A stretch of 64,000 nt of DNA from Saccharomycopsis malanga (taxonomy: Eukaryota > Ascomycota > Saccharomycetes > Ascoideales > Saccharomycopsidaceae): the NCBI GenBank assembly GCA_004014935.1, contig CP025321.1:1984001-2048000 (forward strand), read 5' to 3'. The number at the start of each line of letters is the position of its first letter. Positions within the stretch are counted from its first letter, which is position 1. Shown one piece after another: positions 19,955 to 30,644 of this stretch. The position numbers were made by a program, and so were the translations under genes. The notes beneath the pieces are model-generated. The model saw only the letters and a program-made list of their open reading frames with translations. It was not told the DNA's origin and ran no database searches.

Positions 19955-22243
19955 CTAAGACTCGAGTTTTGGAGTGGATTTAACGTCATTGGCGCGATTG
20001 GCAATTGTTTCAGCCAATTGGCTGTAATTTTCAGGAGTCGAATAATCGTTAGAGTCGACCATTCGCAACTGGGTTGCAAGCAGGGCTTTCACCTTACGAA
20101 TGTCGTTATAAATATCCTTATCGATGATGTAGAGGCCTGGGAAGCGCTCCATGATGCGTTTTTTCAAAAACTGAGGTTTTTTGACGCCGCTCATGTACAA
20201 TTCGGCCAAAAACTTCAAGTGTTCAGGGCCTCTTTTCCTCAAGATTGGGTGGTCTTTCAAGTCGGTGGCTACAATTGGATGGTTGTGTTCTTCCGAAGGT
20301 ACGGTCAACCGGTAAGTTTGGGTTTTTTTGTCGAGTTTTATATGAACTTTGAACGGACAGTCGAGTTTTTTGGACTGCCGGTTCCGTTTTTTCAACTGTT
20401 TTCCCTCGGAATCCTTGGCGACGTTCTCGCGGGTGGAACTACGCCGTTTGATGATGTTTTCCTCGGGAACACCGCCTCGTTCGCAGCGATACAAGGCATA
20501 TCCTCTGTTTTTGCCTGATTTGTAGATTACGAGTCCTACTTTGCTTTCCACCATGTACTTTTTCAAGTACTCGCGGGCTTCTTCCATGCTTGCAAACACC
20601 TGTTCCTGCGGCGGGGCAGGCCCCTGGTTACTGTCGGGGGTTGTTTCTGGCGATTTGCTGAAATAGCTATTGTTGATGGTATTGCTGATGCTGTTGGACA
20701 AGGCCTGGAACCGTGCAGAGTTCGACAGGCCTGTGAAGCTACGCTGTTCCTTGTAGTTGTCGATCATAGAGTTGGCCATTTGATGGTGGCCAAGCGACGA
20801 AAGTGCAATGGCCTGGCTGAGAACACTGGACCGAAACTGGGATTGGAAATCGTTGAAACCATTTGGATCTGGCTTGGCAGATTCGTCAGCATTATTCAGC
20901 AGGGCATTTGCAGCTATAGCGTTGGAGATCTCAGGATCGATATTGTCAGCCAGAGTTGCATTTAGAACCGCATCGGTATCGTTGATGCTCTGATTCTGTG
21001 CAGTACTAGCAGCAGCAGCAGCAGCTTCAAGAAGCGCTTGTTTCATTGACGCTTCGCTGTCCTGCTGGTTACTAGAGATCTTCTCGCTAGGCCGTTCCTG
21101 CAGACCGTTTGAGAGATTCTCCACATGATTCTTCAAACGCAGACAGAATTCAATGTGATCTTTGATTTTCTCGTCGGAAATAGTCTGGTCTTTGAACTTG
21201 TCCATAACCAAGAACTTTACACTACTGAAATCGCGGATGTTGGCATTAGAAACTATCCTATATACAAACTTGACAACACTGTTCAAGTTCTGGAACATCT
21301 CGCTCAGCTCTACATCGCCCTGGGCAGAAGCCTGGGCAGCAACACTGGCAAACGTGTCGTCGTGCTTGGCGTCGATAGTTTTGGCAGCATCGGAAACAGC
21401 CTGCTCGCTCAAATGGGCAATGGAAAAGTCTATTTCGGACTGCAACGCTCTGCTGTCAAACGCTACTTTGGGGAACCGAAGGGCCAAAATCGACTTGATG
21501 TTCTCAGCATCATAGATGTTGTGGCGGTGCACCAACTCCAGCACCACCTCGAGCGCATCGCTCTGTTTTTCCTTTGAATCTGTGGCGGTGAAGCCGTCCG
21601 TGGTGTGCGAATGGAACGCATGTGGCACTGTCAAATGATACAAGTTGTCGTACCGGTCAAACTTGACAAACACTTTGAACCCGCACGTTAGCTTGTCACC
21701 AGAACCCCCGCCAGAGCCGCTTGTTTTGCCTGGATCCAAAGAAACACTGCTGTCGCTGGCTGTTTCCGCCAAATGGGAACTGCTCGAGGCAACTGCAGGG
21801 TCAATCACACCAATCTTGCGTCGTTTCTCCCCCCGTTTCATGTACCCAACACCCCCCGCTGCCATTGAACACGGTCCTTGCTTGTTACCAACACTTGGCT
21901 TTCCGCCGTGCTGACACCGGTAATTGATGGTGCCGCGCTGCTTGTTTGAGCGGAATATCACCAACTTGGTGCCCGTATGCACCATGTACTCCGCTATATA
22001 GCTCTTGGCATCTTCCAAAGTTGCAAACGACTGCTCCACCGGCGGCGGCGGTTGCGGAATTGTTTGCTCAACTATAGCACGTAAGGCCTCATTCGCCTCA
22101 TCACTGCCTGTCTCCTCCTTGTCAGAATCAACAGAAACACGCTTGTCCAGTGGCAAATTCACCACCGCCGCTGCTGCTGCTGCCGCTGCTGCCGCGGCAA
22201 CCGCTGCGGCCGCCGTCTCCGTATTGGTCGCAGAATTGTCCAT
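19955..22243 (-). CDS. Transcription factor with two FAR1-type (WRKY-GCM1) zinc domains
   Basis: Probable nuclear DNA-binding regulator, 762 aa from ATG 22243. Two related domains occur: residues 73-215, with C110, C187 and H211-S-H213, and residues 549-657, with an equivalent Cys in YRCERGG, a second Cys in KLDCPFKV and EEHNHP. Each is followed by a similar helical stretch ending FPK or FPG, so the duplication covers more than the zinc fold. The N-terminus is polyalanine, and the middle is Asn/Gln/Ser/Ala-rich. The FAR1 fold is known from Mutator-type transposases and from fungal regulators such as Candida Rbf1 and yeast Aft1. Which regulator this matches is unclear. The gene is divergent from the F-box gene across a 1.2-kb spacer. 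Confidence 0.8.
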   Translation of the reverse strand: MDNSATNTETAAAAVAAAAAAAAAAAVVNLPLDKRVSVDSDKEETGSDEANEALRAIVEQTIPQPPPPVEQSFATLEDAKSYIAEYMVHTGTKLVIFRSNKQRGTINYRCQHGGKPSVGNKQGPCSMAAGGVGYMKRGEKRRKIGVIDPAVASSSSHLAETASDSSVSLDPGKTSGSGGGSGDKLTCGFKVFVKFDRYDNLYHLTVPHAFHSHTTDGFTATDSKEKQSDALEVVLELVHRHNIYDAENIKSILALRFPKVAFDSRALQSEIDFSIAHLSEQAVSDAAKTIDAKHDDTFASVAAQASAQGDVELSEMFQNLNSVVKFVYRIVSNANIRDFSSVKFLVMDKFKDQTISDEKIKDHIEFCLRLKNHVENLSNGLQERPSEKISSNQQDSEASMKQALLEAAAAAASTAQNQSINDTDAVLNATLADNIDPEISNAIAANALLNNADESAKPDPNGFNDFQSQFRSSVLSQAIALSSLGHHQMANSMIDNYKEQRSFTGLSNSARFQALSNSISNTINNSYFSKSPETTPDSNQGPAPPQEQVFASMEEAREYLKKYMVESKVGLVIYKSGKNRGYALYRCERGGVPEENIIKRRSSTRENVAKDSEGKQLKKRNRQSKKLDCPFKVHIKLDKKTQTYRLTVPSEEHNHPIVATDLKDHPILRKRGPEHLKFLAELYMSGVKKPQFLKKRIMERFPGLYIIDKDIYNDIRKVKALLATQLRMVDSNDYSTPENYSQLAETIANRANDVKSTPKLES

Positions 22244-23419
22244 GATGCCCTACTGAATTGTCAGTCCCGGAAACGCGTTTTGCTAACTGCACACTCTCAA
22301 AAGTTGTGGATGTAGTACTTTTTGTCGTGAATGAAGAATTTGCTCCTTAACCGGAGGCTTTTAGCAATTTTCCAATACTGGTTATGTGCGATGGGGCGTG
22401 CCGGTGTGATGGGTGCGGCGTGATGCCTGATGGTGCATGGTCCATGATGGGTGATATCAGCCATGTTTAGAGGAATTTTGTAAAGCTCAATCGGAAAGCC
22501 TCAATTTCCATTTGATGAATTGGAAAGAAAGCAAGTTGCACTTGCTTGTTCGCCATGGGGTTCCTAGGAGGATGGAACCACTGGGCCATACGGCCCAATA
22601 ACTTTTATGAAATTAGTTTAAAAAAAAACCGTTTCTTTAATTTCCAACAAAATGCATCTCCTGCGGCCCTAAAGTTTGCCAATCTAATTATCCTACGTTT
22701 CGCCGACTTCCCATCACCATTAAGTATGATTTGCTGTAATATTTGGCAACAATAATTACGATGGGCTATCCTAATATACGTTATATTAGGGCCACACCAA
22801 TTATATCACCTATTCTTGCATTTACATACATATCACTGCATATATACACATCATCATACATATAGCTACATAAGAGATTTCCCATACCAATTATTCTGCT
22901 ATATGAGCAACAACCAAACAATTCAAGCGAAAACATGACTCTGGCGGTGTCAAGTCGATTTTAAACGTGTTGAAGCTATGGGAAAACTAATAAAATCAGT
23001 ATATTGCCGCTTGGCTCAGTGGCCAGTACTCTCGGAGAAGAGAAAAGACCTGGCAGGATAGTTTAGTGAATGATATTCTCGAACAGGAACATGGATGAGC
23101 CAAATATCATCGAAGGGCCATGATTGGGCTCTATTACCCATTTAGCACGTATATATTTACTGGGGAGTACATTATTAACTGATATGGTTATGAGCCCGGG
23201 TGTTGGTTGGTGGGGGTTAGTATACGGCTATATACGAAGAAGGTGATGATGAATTGTTGATAGTGTAATTAGAAGGTGGAGTGTTGGTTTATGAATCTGG
23301 GATTTGGGGAGGTTTTTATTTGGCTGAGTATTGGGTTGGTTTAGAGCGAAAAAAGAGCAAAAAAAGAGCAAAAAAAGAGCGAAAAAAGTGGGTTTTTTTT
23401 TTGTTGAAAATTAGCGATA
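22244..23419. other. Divergent promoter region between the FAR1-type factor and the F-box gene
   Basis: No gene. It contains a palindromic-looking GGTGTGATGGGTGCGGCGTG stretch near 22400, a short-SINE copy at 23005-23185, and four GAGCRAAAAAA units at 23344-23387 just before the F-box start. Confidence 0.55.
23005..23185 (+). mobile_element. Short SINE copy, second subfamily, decayed
   Basis: Begins CCGCTTGGCTCAGTGGCCAG, then GGAGAAGAGAAAAGACCTGG and CAGGATAGTTTAG, the last also seen in the copy at 54807. The 3' part (GCACGTATATATTTACTGGG) is degraded. Confidence 0.65.
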
Positions 23420-25417
23420 ATGATCAGTTTAATAGAGTTGCCTAGGGATATATGGGATGAAATATTTGGATATGTCGATTGTGACTCGTTATTGAGGTTT
23501 CGAACAGTGAGCAGGAAGCTGCGGGAGCAGGTGGAGCGCAGCAGGGTATGGAAAAGGATGACAAGAGAGCGGTGGTTTAAAGTTGTAGATATGAATGTTG
23601 AGGAGTTTATGGAGGTGGAGAACTATTTTGGATATTTCCAGCAGCGGAGGCAGTTGGATATGGCGGTGGAGGAGTTGGTTGTAGGCGCGAGACGTGTAAA
23701 TAGCGTAGACAGCAGGCAGCAAGATGGGTGTGTAAAATCGTATATGGAAAAGTTGTGGAAAGTTTCCGAGTATGGCGACAGGGCAGTGCCTCGGTTGTTG
23801 CAAATGAAAGAGCAGTTGGCAGCCAGTGTGGAGCAGCGGCTTGGGAACTTACAGACATACTATGTAGTAGACTTATTATTGAGGTCGCTTCGCACAAAGA
23901 AGGCGTTTGAATATGTGTATAAAGTGATAATTACGAGGCCGGCCAAGGACGAGCCACCGGCAGAGCCACCGGCAGAGCCCTTGGAAGAGCTTTTTTTCCG
24001 CTTGTCGTATCTTGACCCGGCGTTTGACAGTCTTGTCATGTTCAGAACACGTCTTGTGGATGCCATAGTGGCAGATGTTCGCACCAAACAGCGTAATGGC
24101 TACGTGGAAAGCAACACCCACACCATTATATACATTCTCCGGCGCTTCTTTGCCCTCTCTCTGCAAACCTACAGGCTGCACTTGAAGAAGAAGCACGTAG
24201 ATCCAAATGTAAGGCTCAGCCTCAACGCCTCGCCGCCTTCTTTGCAAGACATCTCGCTCTTGCGCGTGTACTGTGGCGAGGCCAAGGGCAGCACTGTGAT
24301 TCTTCTTGCCATCATCCAGAACATTGCTCGTTTGGTGGGAATCCGCTGCACTGTCACCTGGTCGCTTCTAGTGGTGGACGATGACACATTTGACGACAAC
24401 AAAGCTTGTATATTTGTCCACAAGCCCAAAGTCCAGATATTCAACTATTCCAAGGTTCGGGCCAGCATCGAAGGCCGCCCGACGGCCCTCAATAACACCC
24501 TCAAGCCTGTGAGTTTCCAGGACGCTCTCAAATACTACTTTGGGTACGACTTTCCTTCTATCACTGAGCTTGTCCACAGCACAGACGGCTCTTCGCCAGA
24601 CGACGTCAACCAGGCTCTTTTCCCAGTCTCTGGCATTGACATGAAACCCTCGGATCTTCAGTACTACCGTGTTTTCTATCGTCTTTTAACCGCTTTCCAA
24701 AACCTCCAAACTCTCTGCAAATCCGGCACTGCCACTGTGTCTGAATTGCACCAGCTTTCCTTGCTATGTTCCAACTTGCAGCACTCGTTCCAAATCGAGT
24801 TGCAACTGGCCCATTTCACCGACTTGCCTTGTCTAAAAGAATGCTGGCCATTCTTTTTCCCACACGACGACTCGTCGCTCCACAGCGTCAATACACAATT
24901 CTCTCAGCACCATCACAAGCTTCTAAAACAGCAATTGTTTGCCAGTTTCGAGCAGATATGCGTTTCTCGCTATGGCATTTGCCGAGAATCCCCCTGCGCA
25001 AACTCGACAAGCTGTCCAACAGCTACAACACGCCTCTTTGTCGTTGGCGATCTTGTATATCACCAACGCTGGGCCATTTATGGTGTCGTAGTGGGCTGGA
25101 AATACCTACAGAACAACATCTACGACCATACCGGCGAATTGCTACCTTCTAATGAGAATAACAGTCCCCAGCCTAATCTGGTGTTTTACAACGTTTACCT
25201 TATTGACGGCACAGTGGGGGTTTTCTCCCAAGAAAGCCTTCAAAACGGGTTCCACTTTCTTTCCCAGGCCACAGAGAATGGCCCAATGGTCCAAAATACG
25301 GTCCTTGAGCAGCTCTCCCGTGGAAACTTGCTAGGCCTTTTCATGGACCATTATGATAAAACCCACGCCAGGTTTGTTCCTACGCGGTTTATTAAAAACC
25401 TTTTTCCTTCTCTTTGA
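23420..25417 (+). CDS. F-box protein with SirB1-like and YccV (hemimethylated-DNA-binding-like) domains, FBXO21 type
   Basis: Likely substrate receptor of an SCF ubiquitin ligase, 665 aa from ATG 23420. The F-box is at residues 4-50 (LPRDIWDEIFGYVDCDSLLR, then VWKRM). A SirB1/transglutaminase-like region covers about residues 275-350 (LLRVYCGEAKGSTVILLAII). A YccV-like beta-barrel follows at about 525-650 (FVVGDLVYHQRWAIYGVVVGW, later FYNVYLIDG). The same three-domain order is found in animal FBXO21. The name hemimethylated-DNA-binding comes from bacterial YccV/HspQ and does not imply DNA binding here. The substrate is unknown. Read as CUG-Ser, Leu34 becomes Ser. Confidence 0.85.
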   Translation: MISLIELPRDIWDEIFGYVDCDSLLRFRTVSRKLREQVERSRVWKRMTRERWFKVVDMNVEEFMEVENYFGYFQQRRQLDMAVEELVVGARRVNSVDSRQQDGCVKSYMEKLWKVSEYGDRAVPRLLQMKEQLAASVEQRLGNLQTYYVVDLLLRSLRTKKAFEYVYKVIITRPAKDEPPAEPPAEPLEELFFRLSYLDPAFDSLVMFRTRLVDAIVADVRTKQRNGYVESNTHTIIYILRRFFALSLQTYRLHLKKKHVDPNVRLSLNASPPSLQDISLLRVYCGEAKGSTVILLAIIQNIARLVGIRCTVTWSLLVVDDDTFDDNKACIFVHKPKVQIFNYSKVRASIEGRPTALNNTLKPVSFQDALKYYFGYDFPSITELVHSTDGSSPDDVNQALFPVSGIDMKPSDLQYYRVFYRLLTAFQNLQTLCKSGTATVSELHQLSLLCSNLQHSFQIELQLAHFTDLPCLKECWPFFFPHDDSSLHSVNTQFSQHHHKLLKQQLFASFEQICVSRYGICRESPCANSTSCPTATTRLFVVGDLVYHQRWAIYGVVVGWKYLQNNIYDHTGELLPSNENNSPQPNLVFYNVYLIDGTVGVFSQESLQNGFHFLSQATENGPMVQNTVLEQLSRGNLLGLFMDHYDKTHARFVPTRFIKNLFPSL

Positions 25418-25654
25418 CGGTATTATCGAAACTCGTCTTTTTCTGTTTCATAGTTGCGCTTAATATAATGGCATTTTCTTGGTATTTTCTGCATTGTAAT
25501 GTTTTGTTCATCAAATGAGGACATCAATTTCTTGCTATTTTCTACATATTCTAAAGTTTTGGTCTTGTGTATCACTGGTGTTGTACTATTATCATGGTGA
25601 GACATTTCATAGTTACGAGCTATAAACATTGAGTCAACAATATCTTATATTTCT

Positions 25655-25684
25655 GAACTGATATGTACAGGGCTCGAAATAGAT
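25655..25684 (+). mobile_element. Short SINE tail fragment
   Basis: AACTGATATGTACAGGGCTC then GAAAT: only the 3' end of the short SINE, directly beside the tail end of long repeat copy D. Confidence 0.6.
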
Positions 25685-25691
25685 TAATGTT

Positions 25692-26745
25692 AAATTAGGC
25701 GCTCAACAATAAAACTCTTCCAATAATTTTGTCATAATGTAGTATTAAAAACTAAAGCTTCCCTTTTTGCAAATGTTTATCACAAATTTACAGTCATTAT
25801 ACAACTTCCATAAGAGAATAAGAAAGCAAATCAGTAAATGCCTCAGCAAGAAAAAACCAAAAACTAAAGCCAAAGTAACATTAAACCATTTGTATCTGTA
25901 ACTTGAAAGGAATAAAAATATTTTTGAAACGCACTTCCCTAAACTGAGCTATAAAGTTTGTTTTTAACCACATTACGCTTTATCGAGCCCCAAAAAAATA
26001 TTCAGTGTATAGTGGAGTCTAAAATATGCTATTCTGCCAATATATAATGACTATTATTGACTAGAAATTCCTTTGAAAACTTATAATAACAATATTTTTT
26101 TCAGCTCTTGCAATGAGCCTTTCTATGAAATTAAACCCATTCAAACAATGGAGGAGGCTCAATAAACACTAAGAGCAATCAAAAGCTATTTAAAACTGTT
26201 GAGAAAAAAATGGAAGTCTTTTTGAGGGGTGAAAGTTACAAGTTTTAAACAAAGTATTTGTTATTTTCAACAAAATGATACCTTCTCACTATTAAATATT
26301 TTATAGAAATCGAATATCAGAACAAAGTGCACAATATTAAATCCTAGATTTTCTATAGTCTAGAAATGTAACTCTTGTATAGTTTGGGTTGCTGTAAAGG
26401 CTTTAGAATATGACTTGGAAGAATCAACTTTTTGTCAAAATTGGTAATTTTCCGTTATATCGAATAATTATTCGAAAATCTAATATTTTTTATTTTAAGC
26501 AATACAGTAATATTGCGAAAAATTGTGAAATGTTCCGGTATGTTTTTTCAAATTAGATTAACCTGGTTAGCACTGATTTAGTTCAATAAAACATTTGATG
26601 ATTACTTCAAAACTACGAGAGCGCGAATCGAGTCAAAAAACCAAAGTGAGGAACGCCACACTTATTTTTCTGCACAATTCTGCACTATTTTGTGTGGCGC
26701 ATGGCTCAACCAACTCGGCCACTTGGCTATAGCATGGCATGTCAA
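25692..26745 (-). mobile_element. Long tRNA-headed repeat, copy D, longest copy in the window
   Basis: About 1.05 kb. The head is at the right: A box in reverse (CCAACTCGGCCA) at about 26709-26720 and a B-box-like GCGAATCGAGT near 26625. The hairpin arms GCCACAC and GTGTGGC flank two AATAGTGCAG-type units. The core is at about 26405-26465. Its left part retains about 150 bp missing from copy A, with a block (AAAGTAACATTAA) shared with copy E. Confidence 0.8.
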
Positions 26746-26924
26746 ATAAGTTCTTATATTGTAGGTAATTGATAATATATTGGAAGCAACCATCTCAATA
26801 TCCAAGGCGAATGATTTTTTTTTTTAAAGGTGCCATGGCACTTTTTAAGCGCCTATAGGAATAATATCTTAGTATATGGCTTAATATTGACGACAAAAAT
26901 GACCAAATTGTCTAAGAAAATAAT

Positions 26925-27012
26925 AGAAAGCTCACAAGAGGAATCGAACCACCATTATTTATTTGAAAAATCAGCACATAGTTCATAACTCAACCGACTG
27001 AACCAATATAGT
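26925..27012 (-). other. tRNA-like remnant
   Basis: B box in reverse (GGAATCGAACC) at 26940-26950 and A box in reverse (CGACTGAACCA) near 26995-27005. A D-arm-like GTTC...GAAC pairing can be drawn, but the acceptor, anticodon and T stems do not close. Probably a tRNA pseudogene or SINE head. Confidence 0.4.
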
Positions 27013-27238
27013 TTTACGAGAAATTGGTGTGTTTTGGTATTTTGAAACTGTTTAGTAAGCTGGTAAGTACATGATTGCACGACAACAAGGGAACATATAA
27101 TATAAATCTCTGAAGGGAAAAAGAGATAAACAACAAGAGATTAACGGAAAGAAGCAGAAAAAAGACTGAGCGGAGAAAAAACAGGAAAAACATCCAAAGA
27201 AAAAGGTTATGACATTGGAGAGAATGACTATAAACAAG

Positions 27239-29209
27239 TTATTTGGTTGACCCACCAGTGGCAGCCATTGTTAATGTAGAGGAGTCGCTGCCGGTACTGG
27301 TAGTAGTTTCGATGGATTTGGCCTCGTTGGATGGGTTTTCTGTTGATGGATGGTTTTGGAAGATTCTTGGGTCTTTGAACAGGTCGATTTCGTAGGCTTG
27401 AGCAGAAGTCGGATTTGAGGAGGAATACAAGCCGCTGAGGGTGTTTTTTGAAGAGGATCCGCGATTTAAGGGTCTTAAGGTCTGTAAAGGGGTGGAGGAA
27501 GCAGAGGAGGAGAATTGGGCTGGGGCAGAAAAAGGAGCTTGGTCTGAAGGGGGGTTACGGGACTGGATATTAGGGGTTAGGGAGGTTTGATTAGGGGGGT
27601 TGAATGGGGAGTAGAAAAAGTCTGGATGGGGAAAGGAAGTTTGTTGGAAGGGAGGGCGGGGGTGTTGCTGGGGGTTTCCTAGGGGGTTTGTCAGGGGGTT
27701 ATGCTGTGGATTTCCCAGGGAGTTTTGTTGGGGGGCAATTTGAGTGGGGAAGGAATTTCCCCCGGGACTTCCATAGAGATTTCCCAGGTGGTTTAGATTT
27801 CCCCCGGGGTTTAGATTCCCCAGGATATTCCCCAGGAGATTTCCCCCCGGATTTGTATGGAACTGGTAAAAGTCGGGGGAAATGTACGTGTTTGGGCCAG
27901 GGGTTTGGGCCGGGGAGTTTAGGCTGTAAATTGAGCTAGTGCTCTGGGAATGGGAATGGCAAGGCATGAGTGTGGAGGGAAAGTTGTAGTTTGAGAGTGC
28001 AGGGGTGTCGAAAGATGGGGCATTTTGCGGCTGTTGTTCAGAAACCGCCAAATTTAGCAGGGTTTGTTGGTCCAGCTCGGTAAATGCGCCGGTTTTGAAC
28101 ATGTTTTTGGAGGTGTACATGTTGATTTCCCTGTGGAGAAGCCGCAAAGGGTCGGTTCGGCCGATAATTCGATGCGGGATGTTTTTCCCGCCCTCGCCAA
28201 AATAGGCGTCTTTGACCTGGCGGTCGATGCTGAAGTCGTCAGACATGGTCCAGGTGTTGGTGTTACTCTTGGTGAAATAGACGGAGAACTTCGGGGAGCG
28301 CTTGAGGAAGATGATGAGCTCGTGGTTGAACGAGTTTCGGCTGAAGTCTCCGGTTTTGGCCGACGATTTGACCGCGGACGGAAGAAGAGACGTCGAGGAC
28401 ACGTCCTCGAGCGCGAAAAACACCCGGAAGAGGATTTTCTGGCCGTCGTTGTACGACGTGAAGAAATAGTTGATTTCGTTGTCCTTTTTGGACAACACGA
28501 TGGCCAAATCCAACGGGTCGGACATCAACTTCTCCAACGCCCGCGGCGACAAGTTGTCGAGCTGCGGAATAAAGTAGTAATTCAACGCGGCGTCCTGTTT
28601 GACGCGCTGCCACTGGCCGACGGTCACGGAACACGCGTGGATAAACGTGTAGTAGTCGTTGATGACGGCCGGAATGCATTTTCCGTCATCCTCGCCCATC
28701 GGACTTGCGGCAACCGCCTTGAACTCCTTCTCGCGCTGCTCCTTGCGCGTTTTCGCCCGCTTGTTCTGGAACCAGATCCGCACCGACCTCTCCGAGAGAT
28801 TCACGTCCAACGCAATCAACCTCCGCTGCTCGGGGGTCGGATTCGTGTTCTTCAGAAACTCCCTGAACAACACCTCCAAGCGGCGGCCCGTGACCCGTGC
28901 GCGCTTCAGTCCGGCCTTGGGGTTCGTCGGGCCGCTCGCTACGCTTGCTATGGTACTTGCCGAGGACGATGACGACGGAGGAACCGATACCGACGACCGC
29001 GACGAGTGCGGAGACCCCGTCGGACTGAGCCGGCCGAAATTCGTCCCAAGATACGTATGGGACGCCGAAGAAGCAGGCCCCGCCATGCTCGACCGCGAGC
29101 CATATTGGTACTGCAGCTGTCCCGCAGGAAAATAGGACGACTGTCTGCTGAGTTGCTGCTGCGATTGCAGCTGATGCTGCGTATAATGATTCGTATATGA
29201 CATTATCAT
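27239..29209 (-). CDS. Homeobox transcription factor, PHO2/GRF10-like
   Basis: Nuclear DNA-binding regulator; Pho2/Grf10 homologues co-activate phosphate and purine genes. The homeodomain is at residues 101-160, with recognition helix RSVRIWFQNKRAK (residues 141-153). A conserved C-terminal region follows (INDYYTFIHACSVTVGQWQR onward), as in fungal Pho2 relatives. Then comes a long low-complexity tail with repeated LGN and PGGN units. The frame extends to a TTG at 29359, but a TATATAAAAG box in reverse at 29288-29297 and the first ATG at 29209 support a 656-aa product; ATG 29203 is the near alternative. CTG at 28853 (reverse) falls inside the homeodomain and would be Ser119. Family is sure, orthology to PHO2 is likely but not proven. 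Confidence 0.8.
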   Translation of the reverse strand: MIMSYTNHYTQHQLQSQQQLSRQSSYFPAGQLQYQYGSRSSMAGPASSASHTYLGTNFGRLSPTGSPHSSRSSVSVPPSSSSSASTIASVASGPTNPKAGLKRARVTGRRLEVLFREFLKNTNPTPEQRRLIALDVNLSERSVRIWFQNKRAKTRKEQREKEFKAVAASPMGEDDGKCIPAVINDYYTFIHACSVTVGQWQRVKQDAALNYYFIPQLDNLSPRALEKLMSDPLDLAIVLSKKDNEINYFFTSYNDGQKILFRVFFALEDVSSTSLLPSAVKSSAKTGDFSRNSFNHELIIFLKRSPKFSVYFTKSNTNTWTMSDDFSIDRQVKDAYFGEGGKNIPHRIIGRTDPLRLLHREINMYTSKNMFKTGAFTELDQQTLLNLAVSEQQPQNAPSFDTPALSNYNFPSTLMPCHSHSQSTSSIYSLNSPAQTPGPNTYISPDFYQFHTNPGGNLLGNILGNLNPGGNLNHLGNLYGSPGGNSFPTQIAPQQNSLGNPQHNPLTNPLGNPQQHPRPPFQQTSFPHPDFFYSPFNPPNQTSLTPNIQSRNPPSDQAPFSAPAQFSSSASSTPLQTLRPLNRGSSSKNTLSGLYSSSNPTSAQAYEIDLFKDPRIFQNHPSTENPSNEAKSIETTTSTGSDSSTLTMAATGGSTK

Positions 29210-29638
29210 CAGGCCAGTATAAAGTCCCACTGGGCCACCTGGGTTTTTTTTACGCGCTGCAAATGGCCAAACACCTAGCTGTCCCACTTTTATATATGCA
29301 ATATACGCTGGATCAAACCGAATATATAAAACCTTGACAGGCAGTGCGGTGCAAATCAATATTATTTATAACAATCCAGATCAACAATCCCGCTAGTCGC
29401 TGCACACGAACGCAGTAAAAAATAAAACTACAGCTCTCAGACACTTCCTACACTATCTATCTATCGACCAACCAACCGCCATTGTTTGGCTCTTATTCAC
29501 CTGTGCAATATGATAGATCTCATATCATTTCAAACAAATACCCATTCCAGCCAATTGTCCGTGAAATCTTCTTGGTCTGCGCATGGTACATGGGTTAACA
29601 TGCAATGCGTCCTGCACAATCACACAGGAACCAGCAGA

Positions 29639-29681
29639 TTAATTAATTAATCAAACTAATTATTAAATTAATTAATTAGTG
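29639..29681. promoter_or_regulatory. Cluster of TAAT homeodomain-type sites
   Basis: A run of overlapping TTAATTAA/TAAT words forms a near-palindrome about 430 bp upstream of the homeobox gene's ATG. Homeodomains commonly bind TAAT cores, so autoregulation is conceivable. The assignment is inference only. Confidence 0.35.
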
Positions 29682-30059
29682 GGCTCTATAAAATAGCCTC
29701 GTATACTTTGTTGCATGCTGCATTAGTCCCACTCTGCATGTTTTATTTTTTGTTTTTTTTTTCTGCTTCTGTTGCATGTGCAATGGGGGTTGCAGGATGC
29801 AGTGTTGTTTGCATGCTGCAAATGTTGCATGGCACATGCTGCACGTTAGTCCAACACATGTGGACTCTCCCAATCAACGTCTCCTCTCATTGCCCTCCTT
29901 CTTACTAACCGCATTTCTGCCAAAACCATCCTGGACAGGGAATATTAAATGAAATAAAGCACAAACCCACCTGAAAACATGTTACACCATACCTCCAGCA
30001 ACGTCATGGCACGCAATTTTAATTAAACCAACTTGCAGAAGTCGGCCCCCCCTGCAAGA

Positions 30060-30145
30060 CATACTTGCATGCATTCATACATGCATTCATACATACATAC
30101 ATGCATACATACATAGATGCACGAATGCATGCATGCATACCTGCA
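30060..30145. repeat. CATA/TGCATG simple repeat
   Basis: Alternating CATACATA and TGCATGCA words. A similar block lies at 30395-30440 (ACATACATACATGCATGCAT). These are the densest part of a wider TGCAT-rich zone. Confidence 0.7.
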
Positions 30146-30644
30146 GGACGTCTCCAGTCCTGTTTTCCTTATGCCAAACCGCCACCCAGCATCACCCCAT
30201 AAATGGCAATCAACAAGCGTCGCACGCAGTCATCAGCTTGCTCAAGCTAGGTAATTATTTCCCAATGATATTAACAACATTACAGAGTTCTATCCAAGAG
30301 AAAACTGAAAAACGCGCACCAGAATATAATCTTGTTGTTGTTGTTTTTTCCCTTCTACATTACATATTGCATGAGCGCATGTATGCATTCACATGCATTA
30401 ACATACATATATACATACATACATGCATGCATGCATGTCTGAGCCCTGGATCATCGGTATACTGTCAAAGAAGACTAGCGCAAGCAAAGAATCGCATTTT
30501 TTGAGATGGAAGCACCGGTGATCCAGAGTATTTACGCTAATCAAAAGGGAAGAAGACTCGGGGGACAGTGTCATCGTGAATTTTGCGACCTGAAATGGGC
30601 TCTGAAATCGGTATAAGAAACAAAAAAAAAAAAAAAAAAAAAAA

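Noticed and set aside
28064-28972. 302-codon plus-strand frame opposite the homeobox gene
   Set aside because: Antisense shadow of a GC-rich coding region; Val/Arg/Asp-rich without domains.
29210-29359. Upstream extension of the homeobox protein to a TTG
   Set aside because: No ATG before 29209, and a TATA box lies inside the extension.
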